From Bacteroides reticulotermitis JCM 10512 (GTDB lineage: Bacteria; Bacteroidota; Bacteroidia; Bacteroidales; Bacteroidaceae), in the NCBI RefSeq assembly GCF_000517545.1, contig NZ_BAIV01000003.1, positions 62,001 through 126,000 on the forward strand: DNA of 64,000 bases, in the 5' to 3' direction. Below the pieces are notes generated by a model. The model was given only the letters and a program-made list of their open reading frames with translations. It was not told the DNA's origin and did not search any database. Shown one piece after another: positions 47,373 through 55,471 of this stretch. Within the stretch, counting starts at the first letter, position 1. Each line of letters opens with the position of its first letter. The position numbers and the translations under genes are program-made.

Positions 47373-47942
47373 TACCCCTCAAAATAAGTTTCCCTTTTAT
47401 CGCTTTCAGCCTTCAGTTCTTGCTAAAGATACCCTATTCATCGGCCTTCTGGGCTGAAAGCAACCTTGAACGTAGCTTTCAGTTGTTTCAGTTTTGATGC
47501 TGGAGCGAACGAGAACTAGGCTGTTTCGTTCAACCGCAAGTAATCTGTTGATTGACTAAATCACCCCTTTTACATATATTTATGCCCCGGGCATTTTTTT
47601 ATTTGCCCTCGGCAAACGAGTCGTTACCCCTGGGCATTTGAACGGTTTGCCCCGGGCAAACGGTTGCCTTGATCCGAGGTCGCCAATCGGGGATGAATGG
47701 GGAAGTTGAATGCTGCCAAGTGGAGTACCCGACTCTTAAAAAGGGAGGCAGTTCGACTCTCTAGGATTAGAGAAAACCGCTTGAAAAGAAGCTTTCAAAA
47801 AAAACTTAATTCCGAAAAAGGGCTGAAAGCACTGAACGTAAATTTCAGGAGTGCTTTCAGCCAAAACCTTCGATGAATAGGATGTATTTAGCATGGGCTG
47901 AAAGCCTGAAGGCTAAAATACAAACTAAATATTTAGGGGGTA
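47373..47942. repeat. 570-base non-coding region with imperfect inverted arms
   Basis: The gap between the DUF3256 and NahK-like genes (47299-47959) has no open frame of note. Its outer ends are inverted copies: TACCCC (47373-47378) with GGGGTA (47937-47942), CCTATTCATCG (47433-47443) with its complement (47871-47881), and GGCTGAAAGCA (47452-47462) with its complement (47852-47862); the last two have the same 8-base spacing. Each arm also has its own CTGAAAGC/GCTTTCAG hairpin around TGAACGTA. Confidence 0.6.
47582..47660. repeat. Four GCCC..GGGC near-palindromes spaced about 22 bases
   Basis: Copies are ATGCCCCGGGCAT (47582-47594), TTTGCCCTCGGCAAA (47602-47616), TACCCCTGGGCAT (47625-47637) and TTTGCCCCGGGCAAA (47646-47660). 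Centres are about 20.5, 22 and 22.5 bases apart. They sit in the middle of the inverted-arm region. Confidence 0.65.
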
Positions 47943-47959
47943 AAACGCCTCTATTCGCT

Positions 47960-49054
47960 TTATTGACCCCTGTTTAAGCATTCACTGATAAATGCTTTCA
48001 TATCTTCCGTATGCTCCTCTACGCTTTGCAATAATTTGAATTGCGCCTGAGTCCGAATCAGGTTATGATCTGAACTACTGGTCTTGTAATACGTATCTCC
48101 GTTTATGTAGTCGGCAAGAAAACGTACACATTGCATATACGGGAACAACGCTGCCGCATAGGGGAGGTTCTCTATCTCGAGCGGAGTCAGGAACGAATTG
48201 GCTCCTTCGAGGTATCCTTTTGTGAATGCTTTGAAAATCTCCATATTAAAGTTTACCCGGTTGAGGTCTTTGTCGTCTTCGTCTCCGGTATTGGCTCCCG
48301 TGCGAAGGAAGTCTCCGTAGTCAGAGAAGATATAACTCGGCATTACCGTATCTAGGTCGATGACGCATAATACCTTTCCTTCGTCATCAAACATCATATT
48401 GTTGACTTTCGTGTCGCAGTGACATACCCGTTTAGGCAACTTCCCTTCCCGGTGTAATTGTTCGGCTTTGCACATCTCACCGGCACGGTTGGCTATTTCA
48501 TCCAGGTAATATTGTACTTCCGCAACCCGGCCGACTGCATCGGCATCGACTGCTTCGCGAAGTTGCTGTAAACGGAATTCCATGTTATGAAAATCCGGTA
48601 TTGTTTCTCCCAGTGTGTCGGGGATATCGGCTAGCATGGCTTGGAAGTTTCCGAAGGCTACTCCGGCGTAATAGGAATATTCAGGGTTGACCGTTTCGTA
48701 CGTATGTGCATGTGGGATGAAGGTCATCATACGCCAGTAGTTCTCACCATCGAATGAGTAGGTTTTCCCTTCTGCTGTTTCGAGGAAGGTCAGCACCTTG
48801 CGATCGATATCTGTCTCTTCTGCCTCCGTAAGCTTCTTTCTGATATGTCTGGTTACAGCTTCAATATTGGTTTGAAGCATTTCTATATTCTGAAAGATGG
48901 TATGATTGATACGTTGCAGCACATAGTCGGGGTTGTTTGGTTCTGTTGTTTCAACTTTGTATGTGTCATTGATTAAGCCACCACCCAGCGGTTTGATTGC
49001 TTTGATTGTACCTTGGGTGTTAAAGTCTTCTACAATTTTTGAAAGGTCTTTCAT
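47960..49054 (-). CDS. N-acetylhexosamine 1-kinase-like phosphotransferase
   Basis: A 364-residue enzyme of the aminoglycoside/choline kinase fold. The N-terminal part has GGGLINDTYKV and YVLQRINHTIF. The catalytic loop reads CHCDTKVNNMMFDDEGKV (Asp and Asn), and the metal motif is VIDLDTVMPSYIFSDYGDFLRTGAN. This looks like NahK of bifidobacteria and Bacteroides, which phosphorylates GlcNAc and GalNAc at C1. It is 52 bases after a YitT-type gene and near a GH109 alpha-N-acetylgalactosaminidase, so GalNAc use is likely, but this is inference. Confidence 0.82.
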   Translation of the reverse strand: MKDLSKIVEDFNTQGTIKAIKPLGGGLINDTYKVETTEPNNPDYVLQRINHTIFQNIEMLQTNIEAVTRHIRKKLTEAEETDIDRKVLTFLETAEGKTYSFDGENYWRMMTFIPHAHTYETVNPEYSYYAGVAFGNFQAMLADIPDTLGETIPDFHNMEFRLQQLREAVDADAVGRVAEVQYYLDEIANRAGEMCKAEQLHREGKLPKRVCHCDTKVNNMMFDDEGKVLCVIDLDTVMPSYIFSDYGDFLRTGANTGDEDDKDLNRVNFNMEIFKAFTKGYLEGANSFLTPLEIENLPYAAALFPYMQCVRFLADYINGDTYYKTSSSDHNLIRTQAQFKLLQSVEEHTEDMKAFISECLNRGQ

Positions 49055-49106
49055 GTGTTTCGTTTTAGTTAATAGTAAGTTTGTTAGTTATAGTTATATT
49101 GAGTTT

Positions 49107-49997
49107 CTATCTCACTTTGATGTGATCGAAGCCTTCTCCATAGACTCCTATCACAGCACTCTGTGAGACAAATGCTTTGGGGTCGACATCCTTTATCAGT
49201 CGGAAGATTATACTTGATTCTCTTTTTTTTGCCAGTACGAAGATCATCTTGATTTCTTTACCTGTGTAGAAACCGGTTGCATTGATAATGGTTACTCCCC
49301 GATGAGGATACTCGTTGATGCGGCGCGCGATCTCCTTGTATTGGTCGGAAATGATGAAGAATTGAACTGATTGGCGTGCACTGTTGACAACCTGATCAAG
49401 TACGAAGCTACATATATAGAGTGTCACAAAACCATAGACTACTTTTTCCCAGTCTTTCAGTACTAAGTAGCTAGAGGAGATAATGATGAGGTCACAGATC
49501 AGAATTACTCTTCCCAATGTGATATCTCGGTACTTATTAATGATGGCGGCAATGATATCTGTTCCTCCCGTACTTCCGTTGGATGAGAACGTGATGCCTA
49601 TTCCGCTTCCACAAAAAGAAGCTCCGATGACGCAAGCCATGAAAGGCTGATCATGGAGTAGCGTAAGTCCTGCTGTTAGCTTTTGGATGATAGATAGGAA
49701 TATGGTTAGTGTAACTACCCCGAATATCGTTTTAATGCAAAACTTGAATCCCAGAATCCTAAGAGCCAGTAGCAGCAAGAAGAAGTTAATGCAGAAATAG
49801 GTATATTGTACCGGAGAACCGGTAGCCCAATAGACTATGGATGCAATGCCCGGTACACCACCGGTCGTAATGTCATTCGGCAGAAGAAATACGGTCCATC
49901 CGATGCCATAGAGCATTACACCCAGCACTATCATGATATAATCTTTAGCTTCTCGCTGCAAAGGCTGCTTTGGAATATTTAAATAAGGGACTTTCAT
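49107..49997 (-). CDS. YitT family membrane protein
   Basis: A 296-residue protein with five or six hydrophobic segments in the first 210 residues (DYIMIVLGVMLYGIGWTVFLLP, GVPGIASIVYWATG, YFCINFFLLLLALRILG and so on), then a soluble DUF2179 domain (about 215-296: FIISDQYKEIARRINEYPHRGVTIINATGFYTG). The family is widespread and no transport substrate is established. The name reflects the domain pair only. It lies between the kinase and the GH109 genes. Confidence 0.88.
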   Translation of the reverse strand: MKVPYLNIPKQPLQREAKDYIMIVLGVMLYGIGWTVFLLPNDITTGGVPGIASIVYWATGSPVQYTYFCINFFLLLLALRILGFKFCIKTIFGVVTLTIFLSIIQKLTAGLTLLHDQPFMACVIGASFCGSGIGITFSSNGSTGGTDIIAAIINKYRDITLGRVILICDLIIISSSYLVLKDWEKVVYGFVTLYICSFVLDQVVNSARQSVQFFIISDQYKEIARRINEYPHRGVTIINATGFYTGKEIKMIFVLAKKRESSIIFRLIKDVDPKAFVSQSAVIGVYGEGFDHIKVR

Positions 49998-50037
49998 ATA
50001 CTGGCTGATAAAGTCTTATGATGTTAGATGGAACAGC

Positions 50038-51447
50038 TTATTTATTAAAAGCATAGCGATAACCTGTCGTTTTCTCCCAGCCTCCGCGTGTGAAGTCGGG
50101 TACTTCTACAGGCGCAGAACCATTTTCGATGGAGATTCTGGATAGTTCCGCCAAGCTGCACCATTCCGCCAAGTCGTAAACATCCATATCCAATGGCAAG
50201 CCGTTGCGCAGGCAATAAACCAAGCGGTAATCCATGATATAGTCCATGCCGCCATGTCCACCGACCTTTTGTGCGGTCTCTTCCAACTCCTGATCTAAGA
50301 TCGGGCTCTTGTATTTAGCCATCAAAGCATTTTTGACTTCTGCCGAAACTGCACCGTGTGCATTTAGATTTTCATGATCGGGAATGTCTTGCGAATCGAC
50401 TTGAGACGGTCTTAGGCAAAACTGGCTAATCGGATACTTGCTGGCATATCCATCAGTTCCTACAGCTTGATACATGCGGCTATAAGGGCGTGGCGTCATT
50501 ACATTGTGTTGGATCAACATGGTCTTGCCTTTTTCAGTGCGGATTAGCGTCGAGGTCTGATCGCCATTCTGGAAGTCTGTTACATCTTCGCCTGTTTGTT
50601 TTTTGATATAGGCCGGGCCGTTCACAGCTTTCGTATCCATGGCAACCAGAGTTTTCATGCGGTCACCCCGGTGGATATTCAGTAATTGGCAAGCCGGACC
50701 CATGCCGTGAGTCGCATATACATCTCCTCGGTGCTGGCGATTGTAATCCATGCGCCAATTGTTCCAATAGTGTGTCCAGAAGTCTTCCAAATTATGTATG
50801 TACGAACCTTCTACATGTAGGATCTCTCCGAATACGCCTTGCTGAGCCATGTTCAAAGTAGTCATTTCAAAGAAGTCGTAAACGCAATTTTCTAATTGCA
50901 TGCAATGTTTCCGTGTTTTCTCCGACGTGTTGATGAGTTGCCAGATTTCGGCTAGCGTCATGGCCGCGGGAACTTCTATGGCTACATGCTTTCCGTGCTC
51001 CATGGCATATACACCCATCTCTGCATGGTGTTTCCAGTCAGTGGCGATGTATACGAGGTCAATATCATCCCGGTCGCATACTTCTTTCCAGGATTCCTCA
51101 GCTCCGCTGTATGCGGCGGCTTCCGGCAAACCTTTTTTTGTTAGTAGCTCTTGTGATTTATCGACGCATTCCGGACGAATATCGCAAAGAGCGACAACCT
51201 TTGTTCCGGGAATATTCAAAAAACGATTTACGGCGCCGACTCCTCTCATGCCGAGTCCAATGAATCCAACGCGGACAGTGTCCAACTTGGGAGTTGTTAG
51301 CAGTAGCACATCTTCCTGTCCGGAAGGGCGTGTAGGAACTTCTGTAGTTAAAGGAGAGAATACCTCTTTGTTCTTTTGAGTGCAACTTGCTAGGGAGGCA
51401 AGTAAGATCAGGCTACTAATAGCGAGCGTGTTAAGTAACTGTTTCAT
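50038..51447 (-). CDS. GH109 lipoprotein, alpha-N-acetylgalactosaminidase-like
   Basis: A 469-residue lipoprotein (lipobox near residue 22, LLASLASCTQK). The Rossmann part has VRVGFIGLGMRGVGAVNRF (NAD site), then VYIATDWKHHAEMGV and GKHVAIEVPAAMT. The C-terminal half has DVYATHGMGPACQLLNIHRGD and the family block GGHGGMDYIMDYRLVYCL. This is the GH109 group, which uses NAD as a redox cofactor to cut terminal alpha-GalNAc (for example on blood-group A or mucin glycans). A TACTTTTG box is at 51495-51502 (minus strand). Confidence 0.9.
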   Translation of the reverse strand: MKQLLNTLAISSLILLASLASCTQKNKEVFSPLTTEVPTRPSGQEDVLLLTTPKLDTVRVGFIGLGMRGVGAVNRFLNIPGTKVVALCDIRPECVDKSQELLTKKGLPEAAAYSGAEESWKEVCDRDDIDLVYIATDWKHHAEMGVYAMEHGKHVAIEVPAAMTLAEIWQLINTSEKTRKHCMQLENCVYDFFEMTTLNMAQQGVFGEILHVEGSYIHNLEDFWTHYWNNWRMDYNRQHRGDVYATHGMGPACQLLNIHRGDRMKTLVAMDTKAVNGPAYIKKQTGEDVTDFQNGDQTSTLIRTEKGKTMLIQHNVMTPRPYSRMYQAVGTDGYASKYPISQFCLRPSQVDSQDIPDHENLNAHGAVSAEVKNALMAKYKSPILDQELEETAQKVGGHGGMDYIMDYRLVYCLRNGLPLDMDVYDLAEWCSLAELSRISIENGSAPVEVPDFTRGGWEKTTGYRYAFNK

Positions 51448-51494
51448 GATGTGTTTAAATTGAGGTTATTAATACGAAAAATGTTTTTCAGAAC

Positions 51495-51502
51495 CAAAAG
51501 TA
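51495..51502 (-). promoter_or_regulatory. Probable -7 box for the GH109 gene
   Basis: The minus strand reads TACTTTTG, 48 bases before the ATG. Confidence 0.5.
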
Positions 51503-51618
51503 ATAAATAAATGCACACCTTGTGCTCGAAATGTATTATATATTTTAGAAACAGTTGTTGGAGGGGAGCGGAGGAAATAAAAAAAGAGAATCTGATTTCT
51601 CAAATTCTCTTTTCCGAG

Positions 51619-51691
51619 AGCGGAAGACGGGGCTCAAACCCGCGACCCTCAGCTTGGAAGGCTAATGCTCTATCAACTGAGCTACTTCCGC
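51619..51691 (-). tRNA. tRNA-Gly (anticodon TCC)
   Basis: The minus strand folds as a full cloverleaf: acceptor GCGGAAG/CTTCCGC, D arm with GCTCAGTTGATAGAGC, anticodon arm TTAGC-CTTCCAA-GCTGA with anticodon TCC, and T arm around GGTTTGAG. The discriminator is T, as expected for glycine. CCA is not encoded. Confidence 0.95.
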
Positions 51692-51699
51692 AATTTTTG

Positions 51700-51782
51700 T
51701 GGGCAAAGATGGATTCGAACCACCGAAGTCGAAAGACAGCAGATTTACAGTCTGCCCCATTTGGCCACTCTGGTATTTGCCC
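51700..51782 (-). tRNA. tRNA-Tyr (anticodon GTA)
   Basis: An 83-base cloverleaf on the minus strand: acceptor GGGCAAA/TTTGCCC, anticodon arm CAGAC-TGTAAAT-CTGCT region with anticodon GTA, and a long variable arm, as in type II tRNA-Tyr. The discriminator is A. It lies 8 bases upstream of tRNA-Gly, so the two are probably one transcript. Confidence 0.95.
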
Positions 51783-51832
51783 TTTTTTGCTATCGAGAAG
51801 GTTTGTTTCTCAAACGCGGTGCAAAGATACAA

Positions 51833-52327
51833 CTATTTATTTAAACTCCAAGTAAATTCTATCATTTTTATTGCAGAAATTGCACATTCGTCTCCTTTGT
51901 TACCTAGCTTCCCACCGGCCCGATCTTCTGCTTGTTCCATCGTATTAGTGGTAATTAAACCGTAAATAACTGGTATATCGCCAGTTGCGTTTAATTCGGT
52001 TAAACCTTGAGTTGTTCCCATGCAAACGTAATCAAAATGTGGAGTATCTCCTCTAACTACACAGCCGATTGCAATAATTGCATCGACATCGGAATTTTCC
52101 ATCATTTGGTTGGCTCCGAAAGTTAATTCAAAACTTCCCGGTACTGTTTTTACCAGAATGTTTTCTTCTTTAGCTCCATGTTTTTTGAGCGTGTTGATTG
52201 CACCATCCAGCATTGCGCCGGTAATGTTGAAGTTCCATTCGGAGATTACGATACCAAACTTCATTGCCTCTGCGTTGGGAATGGAGTTAAAATCATATTC
52301 GGATAAATTGTGATAAGCTGTTGCCAT
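51833..52327 (-). CDS. ribH: 6,7-dimethyl-8-ribityllumazine synthase
   Basis: A 164-residue protein, the penultimate step of riboflavin synthesis. Family motifs are [50 protein letters not shown] (His near the active site) and [19 protein letters not shown]. It forms a capsid-like complex in other bacteria. A palindrome-rich gap lies between it and the upstream TPR gene. Confidence 0.95.
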   Translation of the reverse strand: MATAYHNLSEYDFNSIPNAEAMKFGIVISEWNFNITGAMLDGAINTLKKHGAKEENILVKTVPGSFELTFGANQMMENSDVDAIIAIGCVVRGDTPHFDYVCMGTTQGLTELNATGDIPVIYGLITTNTMEQAEDRAGGKLGNKGDECAISAIKMIEFTWSLNK

Positions 52328-52374
52328 AATTGTAATGTGTGGGGGTAAGGATTAAACTATTCTAGGAAAGCGAA

Positions 52375-52430
52375 GCACGGGTTATACGGGTATTGCGGTT
52401 TTCAATCCGCGTAATCCGTGTAACCCGTGC
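52375..52430. repeat. Nested palindrome between the TPR gene and ribH
   Basis: GCACGGGTTA (52375-52384) pairs with TAACCCGTGC (52421-52430); inside, ACGG pairs with CCGT and GCGG with CCGC. The arms repeat CCGTGTAA/CCGCGTAAT-like words, so the structure looks built from short repeats. Confidence 0.65.
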
Positions 52431-52452
52431 CCAAATCTGTTTAGACGTAATA

Positions 52453-53136
52453 TTACTTCTTCATCAACTGAGCTTGCTCAATGTATTTGTCGATATCCAT
52501 TGCCTGATAAGACTGGAAATATTTGTCTTTAATCTTAGTATATGCTTTTATTGCGTCGTCATATTTAGCTTGCTTCACGAGGATTTCTCCGGCTTGCATC
52601 AGGAAAATAGGACTCAATGTGCTATTGTCGGCTTTGTCAGCAGCAGATAGGAGCGTAGAAGCAGCCTTGTCTAACTGACCGAGTTGTGCATAGCAGTTAC
52701 CGGTAGCAGCTAGGATAGCGGGAGCAACCATTTGGTCGTTGCCGTTGAAGCTATCGAGCATTTTAACTGCTTCGTCATATTTGCGAAGTTGTGCATAACA
52801 GATACCTGCGTATGCTTTCGCCAGATTGGCAGCTTTTGTTCCGCTGTATTCATCAGCAACTTTCAAGAAACCGGTAAAACCGATGCTGTCTCCGTTGAGT
52901 GCTAGTTCAAAAGCATCTTGGTCGAAATACTCTTGTCCTTTGAAAATAGCAGCTTGCGCTTTATCTTCACGGGGCTCGGCATAAAGGTGTTTGTACATGA
53001 TAAAACCTGCAACAACTACAATTACGGCAACAACACCGCCGATAATTGCGTTTTTGTACTTAATAAGGAATGCTTCCGATTGTACCAGTGCATCTTCTAC
53101 ATTCAGATGATCATTCTGGTTTTTTTGTTCTGCCAT
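52453..53136 (-). CDS. Membrane-anchored TPR protein (YfgM-like)
   Basis: A 227-residue protein with an N-terminal cytoplasmic stretch (DHLNVEDALVQSEAFLIKYK), one membrane segment (about 30-50, IIGGVVAVIVVVAGFIMYK) and four or so tetratricopeptide repeats (such as AKAYAGICYAQLRKYDEAVKML). The layout matches YfgM, a periplasmic chaperone adaptor at the Sec translocon in E. coli, though the sequence is too short to prove function. Divergent from recF. A TACTTTTG box is at 53187-53194 (minus strand) with a near -33 match. Confidence 0.8.
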   Translation of the reverse strand: MAEQKNQNDHLNVEDALVQSEAFLIKYKNAIIGGVVAVIVVVAGFIMYKHLYAEPREDKAQAAIFKGQEYFDQDAFELALNGDSIGFTGFLKVADEYSGTKAANLAKAYAGICYAQLRKYDEAVKMLDSFNGNDQMVAPAILAATGNCYAQLGQLDKAASTLLSAADKADNSTLSPIFLMQAGEILVKQAKYDDAIKAYTKIKDKYFQSYQAMDIDKYIEQAQLMKK

Positions 53137-53186
53137 TTTTATATGATTCTTTTTTGTTATTATTCATCGTTTGATATTTCGACTCG

Positions 53187-53217
53187 CAAAAGTAGTTTTT
53201 TTATATCTACCAACGAA
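53187..53217 (-). promoter_or_regulatory. Probable promoter for the TPR protein gene
   Basis: On the minus strand TTCG (53217-53214, one mismatch to TTTG), a 19-base spacer and TACTTTTG (53194-53187). Confidence 0.55.
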
Positions 53218-53268
53218 ATTTAGAGGCATCTTTTTTTGTTTTGTATCCGAAAACCACAAAAATCTTGC

Positions 53269-53276
53269 TACTTTTG
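53269..53276 (+). promoter_or_regulatory. Probable -7 box for recF
   Basis: TACTTTTG lies 21 bases before the recF ATG at 53298. No TTTG stands at the consensus distance; the nearest is 25 bases upstream. Confidence 0.5.
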
Positions 53277-53297
53277 TAGTAAATTAATGTGTATACC

Positions 53298-54410
53298 ATG
53301 ATACTGAAGCGGATCTCCATACTGAATTATAAAAATCTGGAACAAGTGGAACTGGATTTTTCCTCCAAACTGAATTGTTTTTTCGGCCATAACGGTATGG
53401 GAAAGACCAACTTACTCGATGCTGTCTATTTCCTGTCTTTCTGCAAAAGCTCAGGCAATCCGATTGACTCTCAGAATATCCGTCACGAACAGGACTTCTT
53501 TGTTATTCAGGGTTTTTATGAGGCGGAAGACGGTACCCCGGAAGAGATTTATTGTGGCATGAAACGTCGCTCGAAAAAGCAGTTCAAGCGGAATAAAAAA
53601 GAGTACAGTCGTTTCTCCGATCATATCGGGTTCCTGCCGTTGGTAATGGTTTCTCCTGCCGACTCGGAACTGATTGCCGGAGGTAGTGATGAGCGCAGAC
53701 GATTTATGGATGTCGTGATTTCGCAATACGATAAGGAGTATCTCGAGTCTTTGATACGATATAATAAAGCTTTGGCTCAGCGTAATACGCTTTTGAAAAG
53801 TGATCTGCCGGTAGACGAGGAACTTTTTCTGGTGTGGGAAGAGATGATGAGTCAGGCGGGTGAAGTAGTCTTTCGGAAAAGAGAGGCTTTTATTCAGGAG
53901 TTTATTCCGATTTTTCAGTCTTTCTATTCGTATATCTCCCAGGATAAAGAACAGGTCGGATTGACTTATGAATCGCACGCGCGCGATACATCTTTATTAG
54001 ATGCTTTGAAGCAAAGCCGTGACCGTGATCGAATTATCGGTTTCTCCTTGAAGGGTATTCATAAAGATGAATTGAATATGCTACTCGGTGAATTTCCGAT
54101 AAAGAAGGAGGGCTCGCAGGGGCAGAACAAAACTTACTTGGTTGCACTGAAGTTGGCTCAGTTTGATTTTCTGAAGCGTACAGGATATACAAACCCTATT
54201 TTATTGTTGGATGATATATTCGATAGGCTTGACGCATCACGTGTGGAGCAGATTGTGAAGTTGGTGGCAGGTGACCGTTTCGGGCAGATTTTCATAACGG
54301 ATACCAACCGTGAGCATTTGGATCGTATCTTGCAAAAGATAGGAAGCGATCATAAAATATTCCGTGTAGAAGAAGGAGTCGTGAATGAAATGAAAGGAGT
54401 TGATGAATGA
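53298..54410 (+). CDS. recF: DNA replication and repair protein RecF
   Basis: About 370 residues. RecF loads RecA onto gapped DNA with RecO and RecR. Walker A is GHNGMGKTN at about residues 30-38, the ABC signature is EGSQGQNKTYLVALK, and Walker B is PILLLDDIFDRLD. I start at the ATG at 53298 (MILKRISILNYKN); a GTG nine bases earlier is also in frame. It overlaps the DUF721 gene by four bases (ATGA), a common recF pairing. Confidence 0.95.
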   Translation: MILKRISILNYKNLEQVELDFSSKLNCFFGHNGMGKTNLLDAVYFLSFCKSSGNPIDSQNIRHEQDFFVIQGFYEAEDGTPEEIYCGMKRRSKKQFKRNKKEYSRFSDHIGFLPLVMVSPADSELIAGGSDERRRFMDVVISQYDKEYLESLIRYNKALAQRNTLLKSDLPVDEELFLVWEEMMSQAGEVVFRKREAFIQEFIPIFQSFYSYISQDKEQVGLTYESHARDTSLLDALKQSRDRDRIIGFSLKGIHKDELNMLLGEFPIKKEGSQGQNKTYLVALKLAQFDFLKRTGYTNPILLLDDIFDRLDASRVEQIVKLVAGDRFGQIFITDTNREHLDRILQKIGSDHKIFRVEEGVVNEMKGVDE

Positions 54411-54693
54411 AACGTAAAGATGCCGAGCCGATAGGGAAATTAATTCAGCGCTTTCTGCGTCAAGAGAGCTTGGAGACACCCTTGAATCAGCAACGTCTAT
54501 TGGATGCGTGGCCGCAAGTGTTGGGGCCTGCTTCTGCTTATACGACTAATTTGTATATCCGTAATCAGACGCTCTATGTACATCTGACTTCCGCAGCTCT
54601 TCGCCAAGATTGATGATGGGGCGTGAGTTATTAATCCGTAACCTGAATCAAAAGGTGGGAGCTACGGTTATTACCAATATCATCTTTCAGTAA
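54407..54693 (+). CDS. DUF721 (DciA-like) protein (frameshifted)
   Basis: About 95 codons. DUF721 proteins next to recF or dnaA are DciA-like helpers of the replicative helicase; that link is known for some bacteria, not for this one. The N-terminus has KLIQRFLRQESLETPLNQQRL and AWPQVLGPASAYT, then LYIRNQTLYVHLTSAALRQ. One base is missing near 54609: CAA GAA TTG ATG ATG continues as ELMMGRELLIRNLNQKVG and ends at TAA (54693). The uncorrected frame stops after 68 residues. It overlaps the convergent PHP gene by 14 bases. Confidence 0.82.
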
Positions 54694-55471
54694 GGAACGG
54701 AATACGTTCGATCACTTTAATCCCCAGTTCTTGGAGTGTGGACAATGCCCGGTTGTAATAAATGGGTGTTTCCAAATCCAGATTATCGTGTGCATCTATG
54801 CCGATGATAGCTGTACAGTTCTCGCTTGCCGCTATTTTCCAGAAATCCGGATGTGGAATCGTGGTCAGATTCTGCTCTTCGTTGTATGCGGCGTATCCAA
54901 TATTATATTCCAATGGTATGTTCAGACGAGCGGCGGCCCGGCAAATGTGGCGACTAATAAGTCGGCAGTGGCGATCGAATGTGGGGTAAGCGCGCATAAA
55001 TAGTTCGGGATGCGCCAAGTAGGCGAATAAACCGCTCTCCATGCCTTCAATTGCACTTTCTTCATAAAGCTCGAGCATATCGACGGTTTCTGTGTGGCGT
55101 CCGAAATAAGGGAACTTCTCGTCCGTATGGAAGTGATGATTACCTAAGATCACATAATCCAATTGGTGCTTTTTGATTATTTCTTTCAGCCAGGGGATGT
55201 ATTCCGGAAAGTATTCGCACTCCAATCCGATCTTGATACTAATTTGTTCTTTGTATTTCTCGCGGAGTGAACGGATGCTTTCTACATATCCGGGTAGTTG
55301 GTCAGGTGTCATTCGGATATCAGAAATATAATCTGTATGGTATCTCCACGGGGTATGGTCTGAAAAACCGAGTTCTTGATAGCCTCCTTTTATTGCACTT
55401 AAAACAAACTCTTCATCACTCCCTGTCGCATGGTGGCAGCGAGTGGTGTGAGTGTGATAATTCGTTCTCAT
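54680..55471 (-). CDS. PHP-domain histidinol-phosphatase-like
   Basis: A 263-residue protein. The PHP metal sites are NYHTHTTRCHHATG (residues about 4-17), LGFSDHTPW, GLECEYF, LGNHHFH, AHPELFM and GIDAHDN. HisK-type histidinol phosphatases of this family make histidinol in histidine synthesis, and other PHP enzymes act as phosphoesterases. I cannot tell which here. Its ATG lies inside fthC (56-base overlap in another frame). Confidence 0.8.
   Translation of the reverse strand: MRTNYHTHTTRCHHATGSDEEFVLSAIKGGYQELGFSDHTPWRYHTDYISDIRMTPDQLPGYVESIRSLREKYKEQISIKIGLECEYFPEYIPWLKEIIKKHQLDYVILGNHHFHTDEKFPYFGRHTETVDMLELYEESAIEGMESGLFAYLAHPELFMRAYPTFDRHCRLISRHICRAAARLNIPLEYNIGYAAYNEEQNLTTIPHPDFWKIAASENCTAIIGIDAHDNLDLETPIYYNRALSTLQELGIKVIERIPFLTER

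Noticed and set aside
51619..51782. Integration site at the tRNA pair
   Set aside because: Both tRNAs are complete, and I saw no repeated 3' end nearby or any integrase gene.
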